Below, piece by piece: positions 34,270 through 42,403 of a stretch of 64,000 nt of DNA (its first letter is position 1; each line of letters begins with the position of its first letter). The notes below the pieces were generated by a model. The model saw nothing but the letters and a program-made list of their open reading frames with translations, did no database searches and was not told the DNA's origin. Source of the stretch: a virus; the IMG/VR virus record IMGVR_UViG_3300032431_000001, positions 124,400 to 188,399 of that record. The stretch is one strand, 5' to 3'. A program made the position numbers and the translations under genes.

Positions 34270-34902
34270 ATGGATGATCGGGATGGAAAGCTAAAAAAAA
34301 ATAACAACAAGTTGATTACAACGCAGCTCAGTTTGCAACAGCAGCGGTTTTGCGAAGAATATATCTTGGATCTCAACGCAGGTGAGGCTTATATCAGATC
34401 AGGCTACAAAGTTAAAAGCCAGAAAAGTGCGAATTCTGCGGCGTCTCGGCTTCTAGGAAACGTCAATATCCAAAAAGAAGTCGATCGCCTGCGGAAAGAG
34501 CGCGGCCGGGAAACGATGATTGATTCCTCACGAGTGCTGGCAGAACTCGGAATTATCGGGCTTTCTAATATTCTCGATTACATTAAGTACGAAAATGGCG
34601 CTTATACAGTGAAGCCGTCGAGCGAGTGGGAACATCCACAAGCGGTTGCTGAATTTAGTACGTCCACCTTCAAAGGTGAAACCAAAGTTTCTTTCAGGCT
34701 CCACAACAAGATCGAGGCGATCAAGATGCTGGCGACTCACGCGGGATTGCTTAGTGACCTGAATACTGCACTCAACGTACTGAGGCGCTACGGGTACGAA
34801 GTAGAGGAAACCGAAGACGGTTTGTTCTGTCGCGACACATATATTAGCGATCGTATCCAAATCGAACAGACACCATTAGCCGCTATTGCGGACAACAACT
34901 AA
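34270..34902 (+). CDS. Terminase small subunit (210 aa)
   Basis: QQQRFCEEYILDLNAGEAYI, then SGYKVKSQKSANSAASRLLG and a long helix (VNIQKEVDRLRKERG), is the classic Terminase_2 N-terminal helix-turn-helix. It recognises phage DNA and loads the packaging motor. The C-terminal part (IEAIKMLATHAGLL) is also typical. No large subunit follows: the downstream DNA is a truncated terminator and a TnpB element. Confidence 0.85.
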   Translation: MDDRDGKLKKNNNKLITTQLSLQQQRFCEEYILDLNAGEAYIRSGYKVKSQKSANSAASRLLGNVNIQKEVDRLRKERGRETMIDSSRVLAELGIIGLSNILDYIKYENGAYTVKPSSEWEHPQAVAEFSTSTFKGETKVSFRLHNKIEAIKMLATHAGLLSDLNTALNVLRRYGYEVEETEDGLFCRDTYISDRIQIEQTPLAAIADNN

Positions 34903-34931
34903 TCTTTTAATCGTTTTAAACCCAATTTTCT

Positions 34932-34958
34932 GATAAAAAAAGAAGGGGCGATCGGATT
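34932..34958 (+). other. Half of a terminator palindrome
   Basis: A-run, GAAGGGGCGATCGGA is the left arm of a hairpin of the type seen complete at 30811. The right arm is missing because the TnpB element's right end begins a few bases later. This marks a rearranged junction just after terS. Confidence 0.6.
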
Positions 34959-34963
34959 AAATT

Positions 34964-36294
34964 ATTGACACTCCCCAGCCTGAAGGCATGAGGATTCTTT
35001 GATCTACGAGCCGACTTGCTGAGGCAGGATTTCTCCAACCACAGTAGAGGTCAATTCTCCCAAAGCGTTACTTGCATCTAGTGCAAAGGTTCCGGTATGC
35101 CCTACCGTACCCAATCCCCGACTTAGGATATTTATAGCAGCATTGAAATCTCTATCCATTAGACACCCACATTTACAGGCGTGAGTTCTAGTGGATAGCG
35201 TTTTTTTGACAATTTCACCGCAGCTAGAGCATTCTTGGCTAGTATATTGCGGATTTACCGCAACCGTTACGCGCTTAAATACTTTTCCAAAATATTCCAG
35301 CCATATACGAAACTGATACCAAGATGCGTCGTTAATAGACTTAGCAAGACAATGATTCTGCACCATATTCTTGATTCTCAAATCTTCGTAGGCTATCAAG
35401 TCGTTTGACTGAATTACGCACCTTGCCAATTTCACGGCATGGTCTTTACGTTGCCTGCTTATTTTGAGATGGCGCTTGCCTAAAATCTGTCTAGCTTTGC
35501 CTCTATTCTTTGAGCTTTTAACTTTTCTCGATACTCGACGCTGACTACGTTTAAGAATACGTTCACCTTTTCTGAGGAATCTAGGGTTTTCAACCGTGAC
35601 TCCATTTGAATCTGTGTAGTATTCTCTTAATCCGACATCTAATCCGATAGTAGTACCTGTCGGCGCTGTATCTTCTGTCCTATTGACATCTATACAGAAT
35701 TGAACGTAAATACCGTCAGCGCGTTTTACCAATCGAACCCGTTTAATTTGGCTGATTTGGTAAAAATGTAAGTCGCGAGTGCCCTTTATTTTCAACTTGC
35801 CGATCCCTTTTTTATCGGTAAAAGTTATCGACTTTCTATCAGGAGAAAGTTTCCACCCAGTCGATTTGTACTCAACAGAGCGGCAGTCTTTCTGAAACTG
35901 AGGATATCCTTTTTTACCGGGAATCTTTTTCTTGCAGTTTTCGTAGAACCGAGAGATAGCAGACCAAGCGCGTTCGGCACTTGCCTGTCTTGCCTGAGAA
36001 TTGAGTTCATCAGCGAACGGAAAAGTTGCTGCTAGTACAGCACAGTATTTGTTCAGATCGTACTTGTTCTTTTTGGGATTGTCTATCCAGTAGCGCAAGC
36101 AACTATTACGAACAAACTGGGCAGTCCGAATTGCTTCGCCTACTGCCTGGAATTGACTCGATTTTCCGTAAGCCTTAAACTCAAAAACTAACATTGCTCT
36201 CACCTCCATCCTTATGCTACCGCTTTCCGTACAAGAGTGATGAATATGTAATGAAAGTTTACAATTAAAGCCGTCCTAGAAGGACGGGGTTTTC
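34964..36294 (-). mobile_element. IS200/IS605-type tnpB-only element
   Basis: The right end TTGACACTCCCCAGCC with its stem is at 34964, and the left end with the stem AAGCCGTCCTAGAAGGACGG is near 36268. The 19-bp sequence AACCCAATTTTCTGATAAA lies outside both ends (34919-34937 and 36295-36313). No tnpA. Confidence 0.7.
35004..36194 (-). CDS. tnpB: TnpB RNA-guided nuclease (396 aa)
   Basis: The ATG at 36194 has GGAGGTGAG upstream. RuvC-I TIGLDVGLREYYTDS, RuvC-II LIAYEDLRIKNM, zinc finger CSSCG...CKCG and RuvC-III DRDFNAAINIL are all present, so it is likely active. Close relative of the products at 14514, 39331 and 40695, apparently one family that spread within this region. Confidence 0.9.
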   Translation of the reverse strand: MLVFEFKAYGKSSQFQAVGEAIRTAQFVRNSCLRYWIDNPKKNKYDLNKYCAVLAATFPFADELNSQARQASAERAWSAISRFYENCKKKIPGKKGYPQFQKDCRSVEYKSTGWKLSPDRKSITFTDKKGIGKLKIKGTRDLHFYQISQIKRVRLVKRADGIYVQFCIDVNRTEDTAPTGTTIGLDVGLREYYTDSNGVTVENPRFLRKGERILKRSQRRVSRKVKSSKNRGKARQILGKRHLKISRQRKDHAVKLARCVIQSNDLIAYEDLRIKNMVQNHCLAKSINDASWYQFRIWLEYFGKVFKRVTVAVNPQYTSQECSSCGEIVKKTLSTRTHACKCGCLMDRDFNAAINILSRGLGTVGHTGTFALDASNALGELTSTVVGEILPQQVGS

Positions 36295-36389
36295 AACCCA
36301 ATTTTCTGATAAACTACCTGTTGACAACTTACATCCCCAATCGAGAAGAAGTCGAACAATGGGATATGGGGCTAGCTTATGACTAAGCC

Positions 36390-36429
36390 AAAAAGACCCG
36401 CAGATCAAATTGATCTGCGGGTCTTTTTT
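36390..36429. terminator. Bidirectional terminator
   Basis: AAAAAGACCCGCAGATCA pairs perfectly with TGATCTGCGGGTCTTTTTT. It ends the leftward endolysin transcript. Confidence 0.85.
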
Positions 36430-36446
36430 GTATGATCGCCCACTAT

Positions 36447-37247
36447 TCACCGCGCCATTGCCGCATCAAACTTTTTGACAGCTTCCCAGAATTCAGCCCA
36501 ACCGTTCATTCCACCGTTAACAAGTCGGCGAACCAATTCCCAGTCGTGCATATTGGCGGCTTGCGAGATCCGGCGATCGAGGAAATATTCTGCCAAGATT
36601 TCCGCAGCAATGTCGGGTCGCAGTGCTAAATTCGGGTTTTGCTCCAAAGGAATTTCAAGTTTCGCTCCGAAATATGCGTAGTTAGCGCGTCCAGTGATCT
36701 GTACAAATCCCCGGCCTTTGTATCGAACCCCGTCACCTTTTTGAGTGTTCCCTAAATCTTCGCGCCACTCGTAAAGCGAATGAAAATAATCATCACCACC
36801 ATATTCGGAGATCGGAGAGAACCCGCCGGTTTCTATTTTGATCGTTCCGAGCGCTGCGATGAAATTTAGTCGATTGAGAATATTCCGCTTTGACAAAGCT
36901 TCCGTAATGCAGGGCAAATTCTTAACAGCTTCTTCGAGTTTGCATTTCATCACAACCACAGCGAGTTCTGGGAGTACCGATTCACGCTGGCGATCGAATC
37001 CAGGTAGTGTTTTGCACTCGATAAGATCCTCTGCCGCTTCTGGAGTGATGGTATTGCCAGAATAGTTAAACCCTTTAGCAAAACGCTTGTAACAGGCTGT
37101 TGAGATCACCCCCCACAAACTGTCAACTCGCGCTGGTAGTCCCAAGGTGTTGAGTCTCGTTTGCACCTGAAACGCTAACTCGCGATCGATCTTTAAATCT
37201 TCTAGATCGACTGTGATTCTATCTTTATAAATATCTTGAAGTTTCAT
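36447..37247 (-). CDS. Endolysin: peptidoglycan-binding plus GH19 chitinase-like domain (266 aa)
   Basis: Residues about 24-75 (FQVQTRLNTLGLPARVDSLW and on) form a PG_binding_1-like three-helix domain. Residues 115-266 are a GH19/lysozyme-like domain: IKIETGGFSPISEYGG carries the catalytic Glu139 and a second Glu148, and GRGFVQITGRANY is the conserved substrate-groove motif. It would cut host peptidoglycan for lysis. There is no signal peptide and no holin is evident nearby. It follows the baseplate gene by four bases. Confidence 0.85.
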   Translation of the reverse strand: MKLQDIYKDRITVDLEDLKIDRELAFQVQTRLNTLGLPARVDSLWGVISTACYKRFAKGFNYSGNTITPEAAEDLIECKTLPGFDRQRESVLPELAVVVMKCKLEEAVKNLPCITEALSKRNILNRLNFIAALGTIKIETGGFSPISEYGGDDYFHSLYEWREDLGNTQKGDGVRYKGRGFVQITGRANYAYFGAKLEIPLEQNPNLALRPDIAAEILAEYFLDRRISQAANMHDWELVRRLVNGGMNGWAEFWEAVKKFDAAMAR

Positions 37248-37251
37248 CGGT

Positions 37252-38952
37252 TTAAGGTGTAGGTGTAGGTGTAGGTGTAGGTGTAGGAGTCGGTATAGGT
37301 GGATTGACTGGGGTTACTGGAGTTGCCGTAGCGGCTTTTTTTGTCCATTCACCAAAGCTTCCCCAGGCGGCGTAACCAGTTAAGCCGTTACCGTTTTGGT
37401 TGAGATGGTTGAAAAACGCTTCCCTGGTTTGGTAGGGCCCGCCGTTCTTGAGGTTTCTGATCTGAGATTCAGTTGTCAGTCCGAACGCTTTCTTGATGTC
37501 TTCGTCTTTACCAGCTTTAACTGTATCGTTAAGTTTCTTGAGCATTTCAGCTTGATCCTTCTCAACAGCCTGCGCGGTTCCCACGCCACCGGCTTGTCGC
37601 ATCGTCAGACCGCACTTGCCAGCATTTTGCAGGCGTTCCGTCGCTGATCGGTTTTTGTCTTTAAATACTTCGTCCTTGCCGTCAAGCTTTCCGTTTTGCA
37701 CTGAACTCGTAATCAAATCGTAATCTATCTTTAGCTGCGGATAAATCTCTAGAAACCTCGGTGGCAGTCGAGAAGGATCGCCCGATATCAAGGCGTCTGC
37801 GACTATCCGATCTTCATTAGTGACTCCGCCCTCTTTCTGGGCGAGGATTGTGGCGACATCTTCTTTAATCTTATCTTGCACCTCCTTTTCCTTCAACACG
37901 CTGTCGGGAATCATCCCGGCGATCGCCATCTGAAGGCGCGTGTTCGGATCTAACTTCAGCAAGGCTTCTTTATCAGAGAGTCCTTTACTACCTTGGGGCG
38001 CACCTTCGCCAAACGTCTCGTTTAGAATTCCTTCCAAATTCTGTTTACCTTCGGCTCCCAGACAATCGCCTAAAATAGCCTTCGCTGTTTCGAGAAGAGC
38101 TTCTCGCGATCGCTCGGCGCTCGTCTGTTTAGAAGTTTCGTCACCTAGTGGTGTGGAAGTTAGCGGGGGAGCCAGCATATTTGGCGAACCCCTACCACCA
38201 AGCATTTTAAAATTAAGATCGACCGCGCAGTGGTGATAGCCCTTTTCACCAACAAGCGGGTATCCGTATTGAGCGGAAATGCTGGTGCAGGCGCACGGGG
38301 CCATAATTTTATCTCCCTGCTGCACATAGAGGAGTGGGGGAGTATAGACATTTTTGCTTTCTTGGCGATCGCTCAGCTCGTGCATTTGATAGAGCTGCTC
38401 AACCAAGTGCGAAATGTCGTGCTGCTTGTCGTAAAAAGTAACCGAAAAACGAAAAGTACGTGGTCCGATCGACTTAAAATTTTGACCGCCACGGATGTGG
38501 TCACCATCTTGATCACTCCATTCGGCAGACTGCTCATCGGAAATCTGAGATACGGAGACGCCTAAAAAAGAATTTCCTGATTCCTTTACGTCGAGCACTT
38601 TCCCCGACAACTTGCCATTGAGAAATCGGATCGAGACTGGCGATGCTGCCGGTTGAATCTTGGAGTCTCGATGCTGCTTAGAAATCGGAGACGGCGGATA
38701 GTTGACGCTTGGTTGCGATGATTTGCTTGCCTCGGCATCCGGTTTGGCTCCGGGTTCGTTTTCTGCGCCTGCCGCTTTTTTTGCATCGCCCTCCGCTTGG
38801 GTATCACCACCAAAAAGTTTGATAAAAAAATCGAGAGGACTAGAGGCTGCCGGACTTGCCGTTGCGGCTGCGGGTGCAGGAGTCGTCGTTGGACTCGGAA
38901 CTACTGTCGGGGCTGCTGCGGTTGTCGGCGTAATTGGTTTGGTTTCGACCAT
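37252..38952 (-). CDS. Baseplate/tube-initiator-like protein with Pro-rich tails (566 aa)
   Basis: Residues about 105-250 have RTFRFSVTFYDKQHD, TPPLLYVQQGD and ISAQYGYPLVGEKGYHHCAV followed by FKMLGG, the pattern of gp53/CIS-tube-type baseplate proteins that join the hub to the tube. Both ends are low complexity (Ala/Pro/Thr at the start, a Thr-Pro repeat at the end). The C-terminal half is helical and unrecognised. The ATG directly follows a terminator hairpin; the product is coexpressed with the endolysin. Confidence 0.6.
   Translation of the reverse strand: MVETKPITPTTAAAPTVVPSPTTTPAPAAATASPAASSPLDFFIKLFGGDTQAEGDAKKAAGAENEPGAKPDAEASKSSQPSVNYPPSPISKQHRDSKIQPAASPVSIRFLNGKLSGKVLDVKESGNSFLGVSVSQISDEQSAEWSDQDGDHIRGGQNFKSIGPRTFRFSVTFYDKQHDISHLVEQLYQMHELSDRQESKNVYTPPLLYVQQGDKIMAPCACTSISAQYGYPLVGEKGYHHCAVDLNFKMLGGRGSPNMLAPPLTSTPLGDETSKQTSAERSREALLETAKAILGDCLGAEGKQNLEGILNETFGEGAPQGSKGLSDKEALLKLDPNTRLQMAIAGMIPDSVLKEKEVQDKIKEDVATILAQKEGGVTNEDRIVADALISGDPSRLPPRFLEIYPQLKIDYDLITSSVQNGKLDGKDEVFKDKNRSATERLQNAGKCGLTMRQAGGVGTAQAVEKDQAEMLKKLNDTVKAGKDEDIKKAFGLTTESQIRNLKNGGPYQTREAFFNHLNQNGNGLTGYAAWGSFGEWTKKAATATPVTPVNPPIPTPTPTPTPTPTP
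37256..37285. repeat. Hexanucleotide microsatellite (GGTGTA)5
   Basis: Five perfect copies encode the Thr-Pro run at the end of the baseplate protein. Copy number can change by slippage in steps of two residues without frameshift. Confidence 0.9.
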
Positions 38953-38985
38953 AAAAAAAGCGCTCTGGTTAGAAGCGCTCTTGAA
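38953..38985 (-). terminator. Terminator hairpin abutting a start codon
   Basis: On the minus strand AGAGCGCTTCT-AACC-AGAGCGCT is followed by seven T and then at once by the ATG at 38952. It leaves no room for a ribosome site outside the hairpin. Confidence 0.75.
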
Positions 38986-39171
38986 GAGATGACAACAGTT
39001 TGGTTGGTTAGTATTATTATTCTAGCTGAAAATTGGGGTGCGGGCGATCAATGCTACCAAAGAAATAGGGTTAGAGCCTCCCCCTTCTAGGGGGACTTGA
39101 TCTGAATTCTAGCAGATCGTTGAGTATTTCTATGACGAGTGTGTTATCGTAGGAACTGGAGGAATAGAAAA

Positions 39172-39287
39172 ATGCTTGTTCTCGAATTTAAGGCTTACGC
39201 AAAACCAAATCAGTTTCAGTCGATCGATGAAGCGATTAGAATTTGTCAATTTATTCGCAATAAATCAATCCGGCTGTGGATAGATGG
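39172..39287 (+). pseudogene. tnpB: N-terminal piece of split tnpB
   Basis: GGAGGAATAGAAAA precedes the ATG. MLVLEFKAYAKPNQFQSIDE continues to RLWIDG, the standard start of this TnpB family, then the frame runs into the right end of the inserted element. The remainder is found at 40695. Confidence 0.85.
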
Positions 39288-40694
39288 TGGCTTGACACTC
39301 TCAGGGCTAAAGCCGCTGAGATTCTTGTTTCTACGAATCGACTTGCCGATATAGAATTACTTCAACATCAGTAGCGGTCAATTCTCCACAAGCGTTCAGA
39401 GTGTTACCACCCCAAGTTCCGGTATGCCCTACCGTACTCAACCCCCGACTTAGGATATTTCTAGCTGCGTTATGATCACGGTCTAAAACACATCCACATC
39501 TACAAACGTGCGTTCGTGTTGATAGACTCTTCTTAACAATCGCTCCGCAACTAGAGCATTCTTGACTGGTTCCGTTGGCTGTCACGGCAATCGTAATTCT
39601 TCCGAATACTTTGCCGAAATATTCCATCCAAACTCGGAACGTATACCAAGATGCGTCGTTAATAGACTTAGCTAGACAGTGATTCTTCACCATATTTTTA
39701 ATCCTCAAATCTTCGTAGGCTACACAGTCGTTAGACTGGATTACGCACCGCGCTAACTTTATAGCGTGGTCTTTACGCTGTCTACTTATTTTGAGGTGGC
39801 GTTTTCCTAGAATCACTCTAGCTTTCTTTCTGTTTCCTGAACCCTTGACGCGCTTTGATACCCGTCTCTGGGACTTCTTTAATCTACGCTCTCCCTTGCG
39901 GAGGAATCGTGGATTTTCAACCGCAACACCATTGGAATCAGTGTAAAATTCTTTCAATCCCACGTCTAATCCAATGGCGTTACCAGTTATTTCTACGACT
40001 TCGGAACGGTCAACTTGAATGCAAAACTGAACGTAGTAGCCGTCTGCACGTTTTACCAACCTGACTCGTTTAATTTGAGTGTTTTGGTAGAAATGCAAGT
40101 CGCGTGTCCCTTTTAATTTTAGCTTCCCAATCCCTTGCTTGTCGGTAAAGGTGATGGATTTCCTATCTGTTGCCAATTTCCAACCGCTAGTCTTATATTC
40201 GACTGAGCGGTTGTCTTTTTGGAACTGTGGAAATCCCTTTTTACCGGGAACCTTCTTCTTACAGTTATCGTAGAACCGGGAAATTGCCGACCACGACCTC
40301 TCCGCACTTGCCTGTCGAGCCATGCTGTTTAAGTTGTCGCAAAACGGAAATTCTTTAGCTAATACTGCACAGTATTTACTCAGATCGTTTTTGTCAATCT
40401 TTTTACCGTCCAACCACAAGCGAATTGCTTTGTTGCGGATGAATTGTACCGTTCGTATTGCTTCATCTACAGCATCAAACTGCTGTCGCTTTCCATATGC
40501 TTTAAACTCGAAAACCAGCATGACTTCGACCTCATCACGATATGTTTTTACGATAACATAAGCATTGTAAGAGAAACCAAATCTTCACAATACTTTACAA
40601 GAAAGATTGAACGGGGCTGAAGTCCCCGCCCGCTTTCATCTCAGGACTAAAGTCGCTGAGCTTTTCGCATTACGCTAGTTTCTTTGTAAAATCT
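39288..40694 (-). mobile_element. tnpB element nested inside another tnpB
   Basis: Lies between the two halves of a broken tnpB. The right end (TTGACACTCTCAGGGCTAAA) is at the left side and the left-end stem (CGGGGCTGAAGTCCCCG) at the right. The borders are estimated from where the broken protein reads on. Confidence 0.75.
39331..40521 (-). CDS. tnpB: TnpB RNA-guided nuclease (396 aa)
   Basis: Intact motifs: AIGLDVGLKEFYTDS, CVAYEDLRIKNM, CSSCG...CRCG and DRDHNAARNIL. It is inserted antisense in the 116-bp-in position of a sister tnpB gene, so its predicted guide would match the coding sequence for the RLWIDG region of that sister. Confidence 0.9.
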   Translation of the reverse strand: MLVFEFKAYGKRQQFDAVDEAIRTVQFIRNKAIRLWLDGKKIDKNDLSKYCAVLAKEFPFCDNLNSMARQASAERSWSAISRFYDNCKKKVPGKKGFPQFQKDNRSVEYKTSGWKLATDRKSITFTDKQGIGKLKLKGTRDLHFYQNTQIKRVRLVKRADGYYVQFCIQVDRSEVVEITGNAIGLDVGLKEFYTDSNGVAVENPRFLRKGERRLKKSQRRVSKRVKGSGNRKKARVILGKRHLKISRQRKDHAIKLARCVIQSNDCVAYEDLRIKNMVKNHCLAKSINDASWYTFRVWMEYFGKVFGRITIAVTANGTSQECSSCGAIVKKSLSTRTHVCRCGCVLDRDHNAARNILSRGLSTVGHTGTWGGNTLNACGELTATDVEVILYRQVDS

Positions 40695-41702
40695 TGGTTT
40701 GAGCTTTCTAAGTATTGTGCAATTTGGGCCAAAGAATTTGACTTTGCGAATAAGTTAGGTGCAATGGCTCGACAGGCAAGTGCTGAGAGAGCATGGGCTG
40801 CTATTTCCCGTTTTTACGAAAACGTCAAAAAGGGCATTAAAGGTAAAAACGTTGGTTTTCCTAGATTCCAAAAAGACTGTCGATCTGTTGAATACAAAAC
40901 TAATTCTTGGAAGCTAGCATCAGATCGGAAATCAATTACATTTACAGATAAGTGCGGCATTGGCAAGCTGAAGCTAAAAGGCACTCGCGATCTTAACTTC
41001 TATCAGCCAGACCAAATAAAACGAATTCGACTAATTAAACGAGCCGATGGATATTACGTCCAGTTTTGTATCCAAGTAGACCGAGTAGAACTCGCGAGCA
41101 TGACAGGCAAAACGATTGGATTAGATGTGGGACTTAAAGAGTTTTACACTGATTCAAATGGCGAAATGGTTCCCAACCCTAGATTTCTGCGTAGAGGTGA
41201 AGCACGGTTAAAACGTGCCGGGCGTCTTGTAAGCCGGAAAGTAAAAGGTGGTTTGAATCGCCGTAAAGCTAGAGTGATTTTAGGTAAGCGACATCTCAAA
41301 ATAAGTAGACAGCGCAAAGACCATGCTATTAAGTTAGCGAGGTGCGTAATCACATCAAACGATGTAGTAGTTTACGAAGATTTGAGAGTGTCTAATATGG
41401 TCAAAAATCACTGCTTAGCCAAATCGATTAGCGACGCTTCTTGGTATCAGTTCAGAATGTTCTTAGAATATTTTGGAAAAGTGTTCGGTCGGATTACCAT
41501 TGCGGTGAATCCGGCTTACACAAGCCAAGAATGCAGCAGTTGTGGTGTTGTGGTTAAGAAATCTCTATCCACTCGAACCCATATTTGTCAGTGTGGGTGT
41601 GAGATGGACAGAGATCATAATGCCGCAATTAATATCCTCAATCGCGGGATAAGTACGACGGGGCACGTCGGAACTTCGATCTTTGAGATCGTAAACGCTT
41701 AG
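40695..41702 (+). pseudogene. tnpB: C-terminal piece of split tnpB
   Basis: Reads on in frame from VKSWFELSKYCAIWAKEFDF, exactly where the N-terminal piece stops. The RuvC residues (TIGLDVGLKEFYTDS, VVYEDLRVSNM, DRDHNAAINIL) and zinc finger are kept. An internal ATG at 40764 could give a product lacking about 55 N-terminal residues, which contribute to RNA binding, so activity is unlikely. Confidence 0.85.
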
Positions 41703-41794
41703 GGAGATTGGATCTCTGGGTCATGTGCAGCAATGTTCTTGATTTAAGTCCGGTCTAAGATCTAAGAATCCTCGTACCTTCAGGTCGAGGAGTG

Positions 41795-42394
41795 TCAAAG
41801 CGGCAAGCCGAGTTGCCGGCGTCCCAATACGTTCCAATCGTGTTCAGGATCGTCGTTTCGTGGCGACAGCACCAAACAGTCAATAAACTCTTGAGCATCG
41901 GCGATCGCCACAGCTTCGCGATCGCACGAATCAATTTCACAAAATCTACCCCAACCGTCGCGAGTCTTAAAACAAGGTCCATCCGCCTGCGAAACCAGAA
42001 TGTGACCACACTCTATGTTTTCAAAGATTTGAAACCCTTTATATGTTCCGAGCCGTTCCCAGAAAACTCCGCAACCGTTAGTGTCTATTTCATCAATGTT
42101 GTCGTTCAAGTCTTCACCCGCCATACCGTTGTCAAGCAACGAATATCGAGACAAGTCGGCAATCAGTTCCTTGTACTCTGCGATCTCTTGCAGAGTTGGA
42201 AGAATCGCGCCATTCTTTAGCAATGCCCCAATCTTGATCGACGCTGATATTTTTGTGATTGCCGCGATGTCCTCCTTTGCGTCATTATCAATCTCAAAAT
42301 CACCAAAATATTCAACGACATCAAAATTGGTATCGATCGCCTGAACGAAAGGTACTGTTTGAAACCATTCTGGGCGTGTTGTTTTTGATTGCAT
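41795..42394 (-). CDS. Hypothetical protein whose stop codon lies in the TnpB element (199 aa)
   Basis: Acidic soluble protein (NFDVVEYFGDFEIDNDAKED, later FQIFENIECGHILVS), unrecognised. The TGA is formed by TCA of the GTGTCAA right end of the neighbouring element, so the original C-terminus has been replaced. It is the last gene of the leftward early operon. Confidence 0.5.
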   Translation of the reverse strand: MQSKTTRPEWFQTVPFVQAIDTNFDVVEYFGDFEIDNDAKEDIAAITKISASIKIGALLKNGAILPTLQEIAEYKELIADLSRYSLLDNGMAGEDLNDNIDEIDTNGCGVFWERLGTYKGFQIFENIECGHILVSQADGPCFKTRDGWGRFCEIDSCDREAVAIADAQEFIDCLVLSPRNDDPEHDWNVLGRRQLGLPL

Positions 42395-42403
42395 TTTGGT
42401 TTC

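Larger units (their letters stand above)
39070..41797 (+). mobile_element. IS200/IS605-type tnpB element interrupted by another copy
   Basis: The left end lies near the CCCCCTTCTAGGGGG stem (39079 onward). The right end, AGAATCCTCGTACC...GAGGAGTGTCAA, is at 41797. Its tnpB is split by the element at 39288-40694. Confidence 0.65.

Noticed and set aside
39139-39354. A separate 71-aa gene
   Set aside because: It is the N-terminal piece of a split tnpB running into the next element's end.
40764-41702. A complete 312-aa TnpB
   Set aside because: Lacks the N-terminal part found at 39172; treated as the second half of a split gene.
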